The notes beneath the pieces were generated by a model. The model was not told where the DNA came from, did no database searches, and worked only from the letters and a program-made list of their open reading frames with translations. From positions 186,001 to 250,000 of the forward strand of contig NZ_JABWCU010000005.1 in NCBI RefSeq assembly GCF_018491765.1: DNA of 64,000 nucleotides. Reading direction: 5' to 3'. Below are positions 45,069 to 53,162 of this stretch, piece by piece. Position numbers and translations under genes: made by a program. Position 1 is the first letter of the stretch; each line of letters starts with the position of its first letter. The DNA comes from Novosphingobium profundi. GTDB lineage: Bacteria; Pseudomonadota; Alphaproteobacteria; Sphingomonadales; Sphingomonadaceae.

Positions 45069-46454
45069 TCAGGCGACGAGGGTGCCCGGCAGGCGCACCT
45101 GGGCGCTGAGGCCGCCGCCGGCACGCGGCGTGATGACGAGGCGCGCACCGAAGGTCTCGGTCTGCGCACGCGCGATGCACAGGCCGATGCCGGTACCACC
45201 CGAACTGCGCGAGAGGCGACTGAACGGCTGGAGGGCGACCTCGATTTCCTCGGCGGTCATGCCCGGGCCCCGATCCTCGACCGCGATGACGAGGTCCTCT
45301 CCCTCGCGAAAGCAGCTCAGCTCGGCGGCGCCGGCATACTTGATCGCGTTGTCGGCAAGGTTGCCCAGGCACCGCGAGAGCGCCACCGGCTTGACCCGGG
45401 CGAGGGCCTGGCAACCCCGGGTAAAGCGCACATCGCGACCCAGCTCTTCGGCGTCTTCGGCAAGGCTGGAGAGAATCGAATCGACATCGATCACCGACCA
45501 GGGCTCGCGCGATTCGCTGGAACTGGCGAGGTCGAGACCCTCGCGCACCATGCGCAAGGTGGCCGAAAGATCGTCGATCAGCCTTTCGCGCAAGGCCTCG
45601 GGCTCGACCTGCTCGAGCCGCAGGCGCAGGCGGGTCAGCGGGGTCTGCAGGTCGTGGGTGATCGAGGCAAGGATCTGCGTGCGCTCGCGCAGCGCCTCGC
45701 GCACCCGGCTCTGCATGATGTTGAAGGTTTCGAGCGCGGCCCGGACTTCGCTGGGGCCGGTGACGGGGATCGGCTCGATGTCGGCGACCAGCGAGAAGGT
45801 GCGCGCGGCCCGCTCCATCCGGCGCAGGGGCGCGGTGGCGACGCGCGCGGCGAAGATGCCGAGCAGGGCGCCGGCCAGTACGATGAGTTCGAGATAGGGC
45901 GGGCCGAACAGGACGCCGACCGGACGCTCGGGCAGGAGGTCTATGGCGAAACGGTGTTTGAGACCGTTCGCGCCGGTGGCCTCGACGAACCAGCAGTCGG
46001 GAAACGAGGCGCGCGACATGCCCGCCGCGGTGTCGTGCCCGAACGCATCCTGGAAGCAGATGCGTGACGGCATGCGCCGGATCGCGACGTGGCGGCCTGT
46101 GTCGAGACGCGCCTGGACGAAGCTGCCGAGCGCGGGGTCGGGCTGGGTCATCGTCCAGTTGGCGGGGGTCGCGTGGGCGCCGAGAATGCCGTGGTCCGTG
46201 AGCTGGCGTTCTAGCTCGCGTGGGTCGCGGTGAAGGCGTCCGAGTATGTCGACCACGCTCTTGGCGGCCTGCTCCTTCTGGATGTCGTGGAACTGGTGTT
46301 CGCGCAGTGTGTCCATGGCGAGCAGCGCGATGAGTGCGGAGACCGCCATGCCGATTGCGAGCAGGACGGCCAGACGACCGGCGAGCGAGCCGGCGATGGC
46401 GGAAACCCGGGCGGAAAGGCGCTGCATGGGGGGGCGGCCCGGGCTCTGCTTCAT
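45069..46454 (-). CDS. Sensor histidine kinase
   Basis: Membrane sensor kinase of 461 residues whose ATG overlaps the response-regulator stop (ATGA). Two membrane segments (about 20-42 and 170-192) frame a periplasmic sensor region with two cysteines. A HAMP domain (VATAPLRRMERAARTF) leads to the phospho-accepting helix ASITHDLQTPLTRLRLRLE. The ATPase domain has NLADNAIKYAG, DRGPGM and GGTGIGLCIARAQTE. It is EnvZ-like in layout. It is divergent from an RND pump operon and likely regulates it. Confidence 0.94.
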   Translation of the reverse strand: MKQSPGRPPMQRLSARVSAIAGSLAGRLAVLLAIGMAVSALIALLAMDTLREHQFHDIQKEQAAKSVVDILGRLHRDPRELERQLTDHGILGAHATPANWTMTQPDPALGSFVQARLDTGRHVAIRRMPSRICFQDAFGHDTAAGMSRASFPDCWFVEATGANGLKHRFAIDLLPERPVGVLFGPPYLELIVLAGALLGIFAARVATAPLRRMERAARTFSLVADIEPIPVTGPSEVRAALETFNIMQSRVREALRERTQILASITHDLQTPLTRLRLRLEQVEPEALRERLIDDLSATLRMVREGLDLASSSESREPWSVIDVDSILSSLAEDAEELGRDVRFTRGCQALARVKPVALSRCLGNLADNAIKYAGAAELSCFREGEDLVIAVEDRGPGMTAEEIEVALQPFSRLSRSSGGTGIGLCIARAQTETFGARLVITPRAGGGLSAQVRLPGTLVA

Positions 46455-47191
46455 TCGAATTCCACCGGACCGGGCAGGATGTAGCCCTCGTTGCGCACGG
46501 TCAGGATCAGGTCCTCGCCTCCCGGCACGCCGGCCAGCTTCTGGCGCAGGCGGCTGACACGGATGTCGATGGTCCGGTCGTAGGCGACCGTCGCGCTGCG
46601 CTCGGGGGCCAGCTCCTCGCGTGAGAGAACGCGGTTGGCGGCGTCGAGGAACTGCGAGAGCAGGCGGTATTCGGCCGAGGACAGCATGACCAGGCGTTCG
46701 TCGTCGGTGACGAGGCGGCGGTGGTTGAGGTCGAGCCGCCAGGGGCCGAAGCGGGCAAAGCGCGCGGCGCGCGGGATGCCTCCGTCGATCAGGCGCGAGC
46801 GGCGCAGGAGATTGCGCACGCGCGCCAGCAGCTCGCGCGGCTCGAAGGGCTTGGCGAGGTAGTCGTCGGCCCCCAGTTCGAGCCCGAGCACGCGGTCGAG
46901 CGCGGAATTGCGCGCGGTCACCATCATGATCGCGCCCTGAAAGCCTTCCGCGCGCAGCGACTTGCACACTTCCACGCCGTCGCCGTCGGGCAAGTTGAGG
47001 TCGAGGATGACGAGGTCCGCATCGAGCGTGTCGAGCGTCTCGCGCAGCGCCGCAACGCTGCCCACGGCGGTGATCCGCAAGCGCTCGCGGTTGAGCTGTG
47101 CGGTGATGAGTTCGCGAATGTCGGCATCGTCCTCGACGACGACGACCTGCCGCCAGGGATGCTCAGGGTTCGTGCTCATGATGTGCGGCAT
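46451..47191 (-). CDS. OmpR-family response regulator
   Basis: DNA-binding response regulator, 246 residues. The receiver domain has VVVVEDDADIRELI, the phospho-acceptor in LVILDLNLPDGDG, MVTARN and YLAKPFEPREL. The C-terminal winged helix shows LVMLSSAEYRLLSQFLDAANRVLSREEL and DRTIDIRVSRLRQKL. I used the ATG at 47191; an ATG at 47179 is nearly as good, since neither has a strong ribosome site. It is cotranscribed with the kinase and separated from the RND adaptor gene by a 151-bp divergent promoter region. Confidence 0.94.
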   Translation of the reverse strand: MPHIMSTNPEHPWRQVVVVEDDADIRELITAQLNRERLRITAVGSVAALRETLDTLDADLVILDLNLPDGDGVEVCKSLRAEGFQGAIMMVTARNSALDRVLGLELGADDYLAKPFEPRELLARVRNLLRRSRLIDGGIPRAARFARFGPWRLDLNHRRLVTDDERLVMLSSAEYRLLSQFLDAANRVLSREELAPERSATVAYDRTIDIRVSRLRQKLAGVPGGEDLILTVRNEGYILPGPVEFE

Positions 47192-47342
47192 AGGTTCGCT
47201 CTGGCTGCAAGTCTGCCCATTGTTACACGATGAAACATTCCGCAACCCCGGGCAACTTGACGATACCTCCCGTTCCTTGCCGAACAATGCTGCACCGCAC
47301 ACTTAGCGCCCCAAATCGCGAATTCGTACAGGAGTGTCCCGG

Positions 47343-48479
47343 GTGCGTTCCACCTACCGAAATCTTGCCGCTGCCACCGCCCTTTGCCTGGTGACGGTCT
47401 CGCTTGCCGGATGCGGGCAGCAGACCCAGCAACGCGCGCAGCAGACCCCCGAGGTCGGTGTCGTCACGCTCAGGAGCGAGCCGGTGACGCTCACCTCCGA
47501 ACTGACCGGCCGCGTGGCCGCGACCGCCGTCGCCGAAGTGCGCCCCCAGGTCGCCGGGATCATCATGGCGCGGCTGTTCCAGGAAGGCTCGATCGTGAAG
47601 CAGGGCCAGGCGCTCTACCAGATCGATCCGCGCCTCTACAGCGCCGACCTCGACACCGCGCGTGCGCAGCTCGAGAGCGCGAAGGCCGATCTTGCGACGG
47701 CACAGGCCAAGGCCAAGCGCTACGCGGCGCTGGGCGATTCCGACGCGGTGAGCGCGCAGGACCGCGACGACATCAAGGCCAGTGCCCGCGCGGCGCTGGC
47801 CAGCGTCCACCAGTACGAGGCGGCGACCCGCACCGCGCAAGTGAACCTGGGCTTCACCAAGGTCTACGCGCCGATCACCGGGCGCATCGGGCGCTCCGCC
47901 TACACCAAGGGCGCGTTGGTCTCGGCCAGCCAGGACGATGCGCTGGCGACGATCCAGCAACTCGACCCGGTCTACGTCGACATCACCCAGTCCTCGGCCG
48001 ACCTCCTGCGCCTGCGCAAGGCGCTGGCCAAGGGCGATCTCCTGCCGACCAGCGCCAGCGTCAAGCTGGAGCTGGAAGACGGCACCGAATACCCCCAGGC
48101 CGGCACCGTCGAATTCAGCGAGGTGAGCGTCGATCCCGAAGCGGGCACGGTGACGATCCGCGCGCGCTTCCCCAATCCCGACAATCTCCTGCTTCCCGGC
48201 ATGTTCGTGCGCGTGAAGACCCCGCAGGGCACCATGCCCAACGGGTTGCTGGTCCCGCAGCAGGCGGTCAGCCGCGACGACAAGGGCAACGCGGTCGTGC
48301 TGGTGGTCGGCAAGGACAACAAGGTCGAGAGCCGCACCGTCAACGCCGCGCAGGCGATCGGCGACAAGTGGCTGGTCACCTCGGGTCTCAAGGCGGGCGA
48401 GCGCGTCGTCGTGGAGGGCACCGACAAGGTGAGCGCCGGGGCCAGCGTCAAGGCCACCGAAGTGAAGCTGGACAACTGA
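47343..48479 (+). CDS. RND efflux periplasmic adaptor lipoprotein (AcrA/MexA type)
   Basis: Membrane-fusion protein linking inner and outer membrane pump parts, 378 residues. I chose the GTG at 47343 (AGGAG 8 nt before); a GTG at 47334 overlaps that ribosome site. The lipobox LAGC follows a short hydrophobic stretch. The lipoyl half-motif GQALYQIDPRLYSADLDTA, an alpha-hairpin, and YAPITGRIGRSAYTKGALVS are typical of the HAE1 partner family. It is followed after 4 bp by the pump gene. Confidence 0.94.
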   Translation: MRSTYRNLAAATALCLVTVSLAGCGQQTQQRAQQTPEVGVVTLRSEPVTLTSELTGRVAATAVAEVRPQVAGIIMARLFQEGSIVKQGQALYQIDPRLYSADLDTARAQLESAKADLATAQAKAKRYAALGDSDAVSAQDRDDIKASARAALASVHQYEAATRTAQVNLGFTKVYAPITGRIGRSAYTKGALVSASQDDALATIQQLDPVYVDITQSSADLLRLRKALAKGDLLPTSASVKLELEDGTEYPQAGTVEFSEVSVDPEAGTVTIRARFPNPDNLLLPGMFVRVKTPQGTMPNGLLVPQQAVSRDDKGNAVVLVVGKDNKVESRTVNAAQAIGDKWLVTSGLKAGERVVVEGTDKVSAGASVKATEVKLDN

Positions 48480-48483
48480 TCCC

Positions 48484-51400
48484 ATGAACATCAGCCGTTT
48501 CTTCGTCGACAGGCCGATCTTCGCCTATGTCCTTGCCATCGTCGTGATGATGGCGGGCGGCGCGGCCATCATGAACCTGCCGATCGCGCAGTATCCCGAC
48601 GTCGCCCCGCCGACTGTCACCATTTCCGCCACATATCCCGGGGCCTCGGCCGCCACGCTCGAATCGAGCGTGACGCAGGTCATCGAGCAGCAGCTCACCG
48701 GCATCGACAACATGCTCTACTTCTCGTCCACCTCGGACAGCTCGGGCAAGGCGTCGGTCTCGGTCACGTTTGCCAAGGGCACCGACCCCGACGTGGCGCA
48801 GGTCCAGGTCCAGAACAAGGTGCAGCAGGCCAATTCGCGCCTGCCCAGCGCGGTGCAGGAGCAGGGCCTCACCGTCACCAAGTCGAACTCCGAGATTCTG
48901 ATGATCGTGGGGCTCTACGACAGCAGCGACAAGGCCACGTCCTCGGACGTTTCGGACTACCTCGTCAGCCACTTCCAGGACCAGCTCGCGCGCGTCAGCG
49001 GTGTCGGCAACGTGCAGGTCTTCGGCGCGCAGTACGCGATGCGCATCTGGCTCGACCCGGCGAAGCTTGCTGCCCTGCAGCTCATGCCGTCCGACGTCGA
49101 GAGCGCGATCAGCGCGCAGAACGTCGACCTTTCGGCGGGCCAGATCGGCGCGCAGCCGGTGGTCAAGGGCCAGCAGCTCAACGCGGTGGTCAAGGCCAAG
49201 TCGCGCCTGCAGACGCCCGAGCAATTTCGCCACATCGTGGTCAAGACCCAGACCGACGGCTCGGTGGTGCACCTCTCGGACGTGGCGACGGTCGAACTGG
49301 GCCAGGAATCCTACACCGCCGTCGCCAAGTACGGGAAGCACCCGGGCTCGGGCGTGGGCATCGAGCTGGCCTCGGGCGCGGACGCGCTCAAGACCGCCGA
49401 GGCGGTCAAGGCCCGCGTCGCCGAACTCTCGAGCGACCTGCCGGCCGGCTACAAGATCGTCTACCCCAAGGATTCGAGCACTTTCGTCAAGCTTTCGGTG
49501 CACGAAGTGGCCGAGACGCTGTTCGTCGCGATCATCCTCGTGATCCTCGTCATGTACGTATTCCTGCAAAGCTGGCGCGCGACGATCGTGCCTGCGCTCG
49601 CGGTGCCCGTCGTGCTGCTGGGCACATTCGGACTGCTCCTGGCCTTCGACTATTCGATCAACACCTTGACGCTGTTCGGCATGGTGCTGGCCATCGGCCT
49701 CCTTGTCGACGACGCGATTGTCGTCGTCGAGAACGTCGAGCGCCTGATGCACGAGGAGCACCTTTCGCCGCGCGAGGCGACGATCAAGTCGATGGGCGAG
49801 ATCGGCTCGGCGCTGGTCGGCATCGCCATCGTGCTTTCGGCGGTGCTGCTGCCGATGGCTTTCTTCGGCGGCTCGACCGGCGTGATCTACCGCCAGTTCT
49901 CGGTCACGATCGTCTCGGCCATGGTGCTCTCCGTGCTGACCGCGCTGATCCTGTCTCCCGCGCTGTGCGCCACCCTGCTCAAGCCCACCGACAGGATCAG
50001 CGCCGACCAGCCGATGCCGAGCGGGTCGGAGCCCGAATACCGTGGCCTCACCGGGCGCGCCCGGCTCTACGCCACGCGCTTCTTCATCGGCTTCGACAAG
50101 GGCTTCGAGAAGCTTTCCGAGCGCTACTTGCGCGCGACCAGCTCGGTCATCACCCGGCGGGGCCTGCACATGGTGGTCTTCGCGGCGATCTGCGGCGTCA
50201 TGGCGGTGCTCTTCATGCGCTTGCCCACCGGCTTCCTTCCGGTCGAGGACCAGGGCGAGGTCATGGTCATGTACCAGCTTCCCGCGGGTTCGACGCTCGA
50301 ACGCACCGAGAAGGTGCGCACGAGCGTGGTCGACTACCTTGCCAAGAGCGAGGCCAAGGACGTCGATGGCATCTTCGGCGTCGCGGGTCAGAGCTTCAAC
50401 GGCAGCGGCCAGAATGCGGGCATGGGCTTTGCCCAGCTCAAGCCCTTCGACGCGCGCTCGGGTTCGGACGAAACCGCGCAGGCGGTCGCCATGCGGCTCT
50501 CGATGGCCCTCTCCAAGGTGCGCGACGCGCAAGTCTACGCGATGGTGCCGCCCTCGATCCGCGGCCTTGGCCAGTCGAACGGCTTCACGTTCGAACTGCT
50601 CAACACCAGCGGCCTGGATGCAGCCAAGTTCAAGGCCTTGCGTGACAAGATCATCGCGGCGGCGAACCAGGACCCCTCGATGTCGCAAGTGCGCGCCTCG
50701 ACGCTGCCCGACACGCCCCAACTCCAGATCGACTTCGACGACGAGAAGCTCAACGCCATGGGCCTCACCGAAGCCAACGCCACCGACGTGCTCAGCACGG
50801 CCTGGGGCGGCACTTACGTCAACGACTTCGTCGACCGGGGGCGCGTCAAGAAGGTCTACCTGCAGGGCGATGCGCCCAGCCGCATGCTGCCCGACGATCT
50901 CAAGCGCTGGTTCGTGCGCTCGACGAGCGGGACCAACGCCGACGGATCCTCGCTGATGGTGCCGTTCTCCTCGTTCACCACCACCAAGTGGGTGACGGGC
51001 GCGAACTCGGTGAGCCGCTTCAACGGTTTCTCCTCGTACGAGATCCAGGGCCAGCCCGCCTCGGGCTACAGCTCGGGCGAAGTGATGAAGAAGCTGGTGG
51101 CGCTGCAGCAGGAACTGGCGCCGGGCACCGGCTATGCCTGGAGCGGGCTGTCCTACCAGGAGAACCAGTCGAACGGCCAGCAGGGCCTGCTCTACGCCCT
51201 CTCGATCGTGGTGGTGTTCCTCAGCCTCGCCGCGCTCTACGAGAGCTGGTCGGTGCCGCTCGCGGTCATGCTGGTGATCCCGCTCGGGGTGATCGGGGCG
51301 GTGCTGGCGGTCACGGTGCGCGGTCTGGAAAACAACATCTACTTCCAGGTCGGCCTGCTCACCACGATCGGTCTCGCCGCCAAGAACGCGATCCTCATCG

Positions 51401-51738
51401 TCGAGTTCGCCGAGATGGCGCATCGCGAAGGCAAAGACATGGTCCACGCCGCGATGGAGGCCGCCAAGGTCCGCCTGCGCCCGATCCTGATGACCTCGAT
51501 CGCCTTCATCGCCGGCGTGTTCCCGCTGGCGGTGGCGAGCGGTGCTGGCGCGCAGAGCCGCGTCGCCATCGGCACCGCCGTCCTGGGCGGCATGCTCTCG
51601 GCGACGTTCCTGGCGATCTTCTACGTGCCGATGTTTTTCGTCCTCGTCGCCAAGCTGTTCCACCGCGAGGACACCAGCGCCCCCGCCGTCGAAGGCCCGG
51701 CGCCCGACGATACCCCCAATTCGAAGGACCCAGCCTGA
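48484..51738 (+). CDS. HAE1-type RND multidrug efflux pump
   Basis: Inner-membrane proton-driven transporter of 1084 residues, slightly longer than AcrB/MexB (about 1050). The N-terminus ISRFFVDRPIFAYVLAIVVM, the porter motif QLTGIDNMLYFSSTSDSSG, the proton-relay aspartate pair in GLLVDDAIVVVENVER and the C-terminal RLRPILMTSIAFIAGVFPL are all present. Twelve membrane spans are expected. The extra length includes a segment around residues 500-530 between the two halves. Substrates are probably hydrophobic drugs, bile-like compounds or aromatics. The stop overlaps the next start by one base. Confidence 0.95.
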   Translation: MNISRFFVDRPIFAYVLAIVVMMAGGAAIMNLPIAQYPDVAPPTVTISATYPGASAATLESSVTQVIEQQLTGIDNMLYFSSTSDSSGKASVSVTFAKGTDPDVAQVQVQNKVQQANSRLPSAVQEQGLTVTKSNSEILMIVGLYDSSDKATSSDVSDYLVSHFQDQLARVSGVGNVQVFGAQYAMRIWLDPAKLAALQLMPSDVESAISAQNVDLSAGQIGAQPVVKGQQLNAVVKAKSRLQTPEQFRHIVVKTQTDGSVVHLSDVATVELGQESYTAVAKYGKHPGSGVGIELASGADALKTAEAVKARVAELSSDLPAGYKIVYPKDSSTFVKLSVHEVAETLFVAIILVILVMYVFLQSWRATIVPALAVPVVLLGTFGLLLAFDYSINTLTLFGMVLAIGLLVDDAIVVVENVERLMHEEHLSPREATIKSMGEIGSALVGIAIVLSAVLLPMAFFGGSTGVIYRQFSVTIVSAMVLSVLTALILSPALCATLLKPTDRISADQPMPSGSEPEYRGLTGRARLYATRFFIGFDKGFEKLSERYLRATSSVITRRGLHMVVFAAICGVMAVLFMRLPTGFLPVEDQGEVMVMYQLPAGSTLERTEKVRTSVVDYLAKSEAKDVDGIFGVAGQSFNGSGQNAGMGFAQLKPFDARSGSDETAQAVAMRLSMALSKVRDAQVYAMVPPSIRGLGQSNGFTFELLNTSGLDAAKFKALRDKIIAAANQDPSMSQVRASTLPDTPQLQIDFDDEKLNAMGLTEANATDVLSTAWGGTYVNDFVDRGRVKKVYLQGDAPSRMLPDDLKRWFVRSTSGTNADGSSLMVPFSSFTTTKWVTGANSVSRFNGFSSYEIQGQPASGYSSGEVMKKLVALQQELAPGTGYAWSGLSYQENQSNGQQGLLYALSIVVVFLSLAALYESWSVPLAVMLVIPLGVIGAVLAVTVRGLENNIYFQVGLLTTIGLAAKNAILIVEFAEMAHREGKDMVHAAMEAAKVRLRPILMTSIAFIAGVFPLAVASGAGAQSRVAIGTAVLGGMLSATFLAIFYVPMFFVLVAKLFHREDTSAPAVEGPAPDDTPNSKDPA

Positions 51739-53162
51739 TGCCCCGCCGTACGTTCCTCGCCGCCCTCGCGCTCGCCACGGCGCTTGCCGGGTGCAACATG
51801 GCGCCCAAGTACGTGGCGCCCGAGAACCCCGCGCCGCCGCAGTGGCCGACCGGGGCGGCCTACCCGGCGGCGCAGGCGGGCGATGTCGCGATGCCCTGGC
51901 GCACGGTCTTCGCCGATGCACGCCTGCAGCAGGTGATCGCGGATGCGCTGGCGCACAACCAGGACCTCGCCGCCTCGCTCGCCAACGTCGCCTCGGCGCG
52001 CGCGCAGTACCACGTCGAGCGTTCCTACCAGCTGCCGACGCTGGCGCTGGGCGGAGACGCGGCGGTCAGCAAGGCGGGGCATTCGGCCTCGAGCCAGAGC
52101 TACGACGCCAACGTCGGGGTTTCGGCTTTCGAGCTCGACCTGTTCGGGCGCGTGAAGAACGAGGCCCGCCAGTCGCTCGAGACTTACCTCTCGACCGAAT
52201 CCGGCTATCGCTCGGCGCGCCTGACGCTGGTCGCCAACGTGGTCACCGCCTACGTGACGCTGGCCTCGGACCGCGACCTCCTGAAGCTGGCGCAGGAGAC
52301 GCAGAAAAGTGCGCAGCACAGCCTCGATCTCGATCAGGACCTCTACGAACATGGCTTGGCCGACGGCGCGACGCTGGCCTCGGCGCAGACGGTGGTGGAG
52401 CAGGCACGTTCGGACGTCGCCGCGCAGACCACGCTCGTCGCGCAGGACCGCAACGCGCTTGAACTGCTGACCGGCGGGCCGGTGGACGAGGCGCTGCTGC
52501 CGGCCTCGCTCGCCGAACTCGACGGACAGATCGCGACGTTGCCGGCCGGGCTTTCCTCGAGAGTGCTGCTCCAGCGCCCCGACGTGGTCGAGGCCGAGCA
52601 CAGCCTCAAGGGCACTTATGCCGAGATCGGCGCGGCGCGCGCGGCGTTCTTCCCGACGATCTCGCTGACCGGCACGCTGGGCTTCGCCAGCACCGCGCTT
52701 TCGGACCTGTTCACCGGTGGGGCCTTCACCAAGGCGGCTTCGGGCTCGGTCACGATGCCGGTGCTGGGCGGCGAGACCAGGGGCAACCTCGAATACGCCA
52801 AGGCGCAGCGCGACTACTACCTGGCAAGCTATCGCTACACCGTGCAGGGCGCGTTCAAGGACGTTGCCGACGCGCTCGCACGGCGCGGCACGATCGCCGA
52901 GCAGCGCAGCGCGCAAGACCGGCTGGTGACCGCCGCGGCCAAGGCCTACACGCTCTCCGACGCGCAGTACCGCGCGGGGATCGGCACCTACCTCGACGCG
53001 CTGACCGCGCAGCGCGAACTCTACTCTGATCAGCAGACGCAGATCGCGACCGTGCTCGCCGATCTCACCAACCGGGTGACGCTCTACAGCGCGATCGGGG
53101 CCGACCCCAGCCTGGGCGGCGCCGATACCACCGCCTCAGAAGCGGGCGCGCAGGCCCAGTGA
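51738..53162 (+). CDS. RND outer-membrane factor lipoprotein (OprM/NodT type)
   Basis: TolC-like outer-membrane channel of 474 residues, completing the tripartite pump. The ATG at 51738 shares a base with the pump stop (TGATG). The signal and lipobox LATALAGCNMAPKYV open the protein. Two outer-membrane efflux repeats follow; SLANVASARAQYHVERSYQLPTL-like and AEIGAARAAFFPTISLTGTLG segments mark the start of each repeat region. Its last 27 bp overlap the 3' end of the convergent receptor gene. Confidence 0.94.
   Translation: MPRRTFLAALALATALAGCNMAPKYVAPENPAPPQWPTGAAYPAAQAGDVAMPWRTVFADARLQQVIADALAHNQDLAASLANVASARAQYHVERSYQLPTLALGGDAAVSKAGHSASSQSYDANVGVSAFELDLFGRVKNEARQSLETYLSTESGYRSARLTLVANVVTAYVTLASDRDLLKLAQETQKSAQHSLDLDQDLYEHGLADGATLASAQTVVEQARSDVAAQTTLVAQDRNALELLTGGPVDEALLPASLAELDGQIATLPAGLSSRVLLQRPDVVEAEHSLKGTYAEIGAARAAFFPTISLTGTLGFASTALSDLFTGGAFTKAASGSVTMPVLGGETRGNLEYAKAQRDYYLASYRYTVQGAFKDVADALARRGTIAEQRSAQDRLVTAAAKAYTLSDAQYRAGIGTYLDALTAQRELYSDQQTQIATVLADLTNRVTLYSAIGADPSLGGADTTASEAGAQAQ

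Noticed and set aside
48448..51921. A 1157-codon minus-strand frame opposite the RND pump
   Set aside because: Histidine/arginine/aspartate-rich shadow of a strongly conserved transporter.
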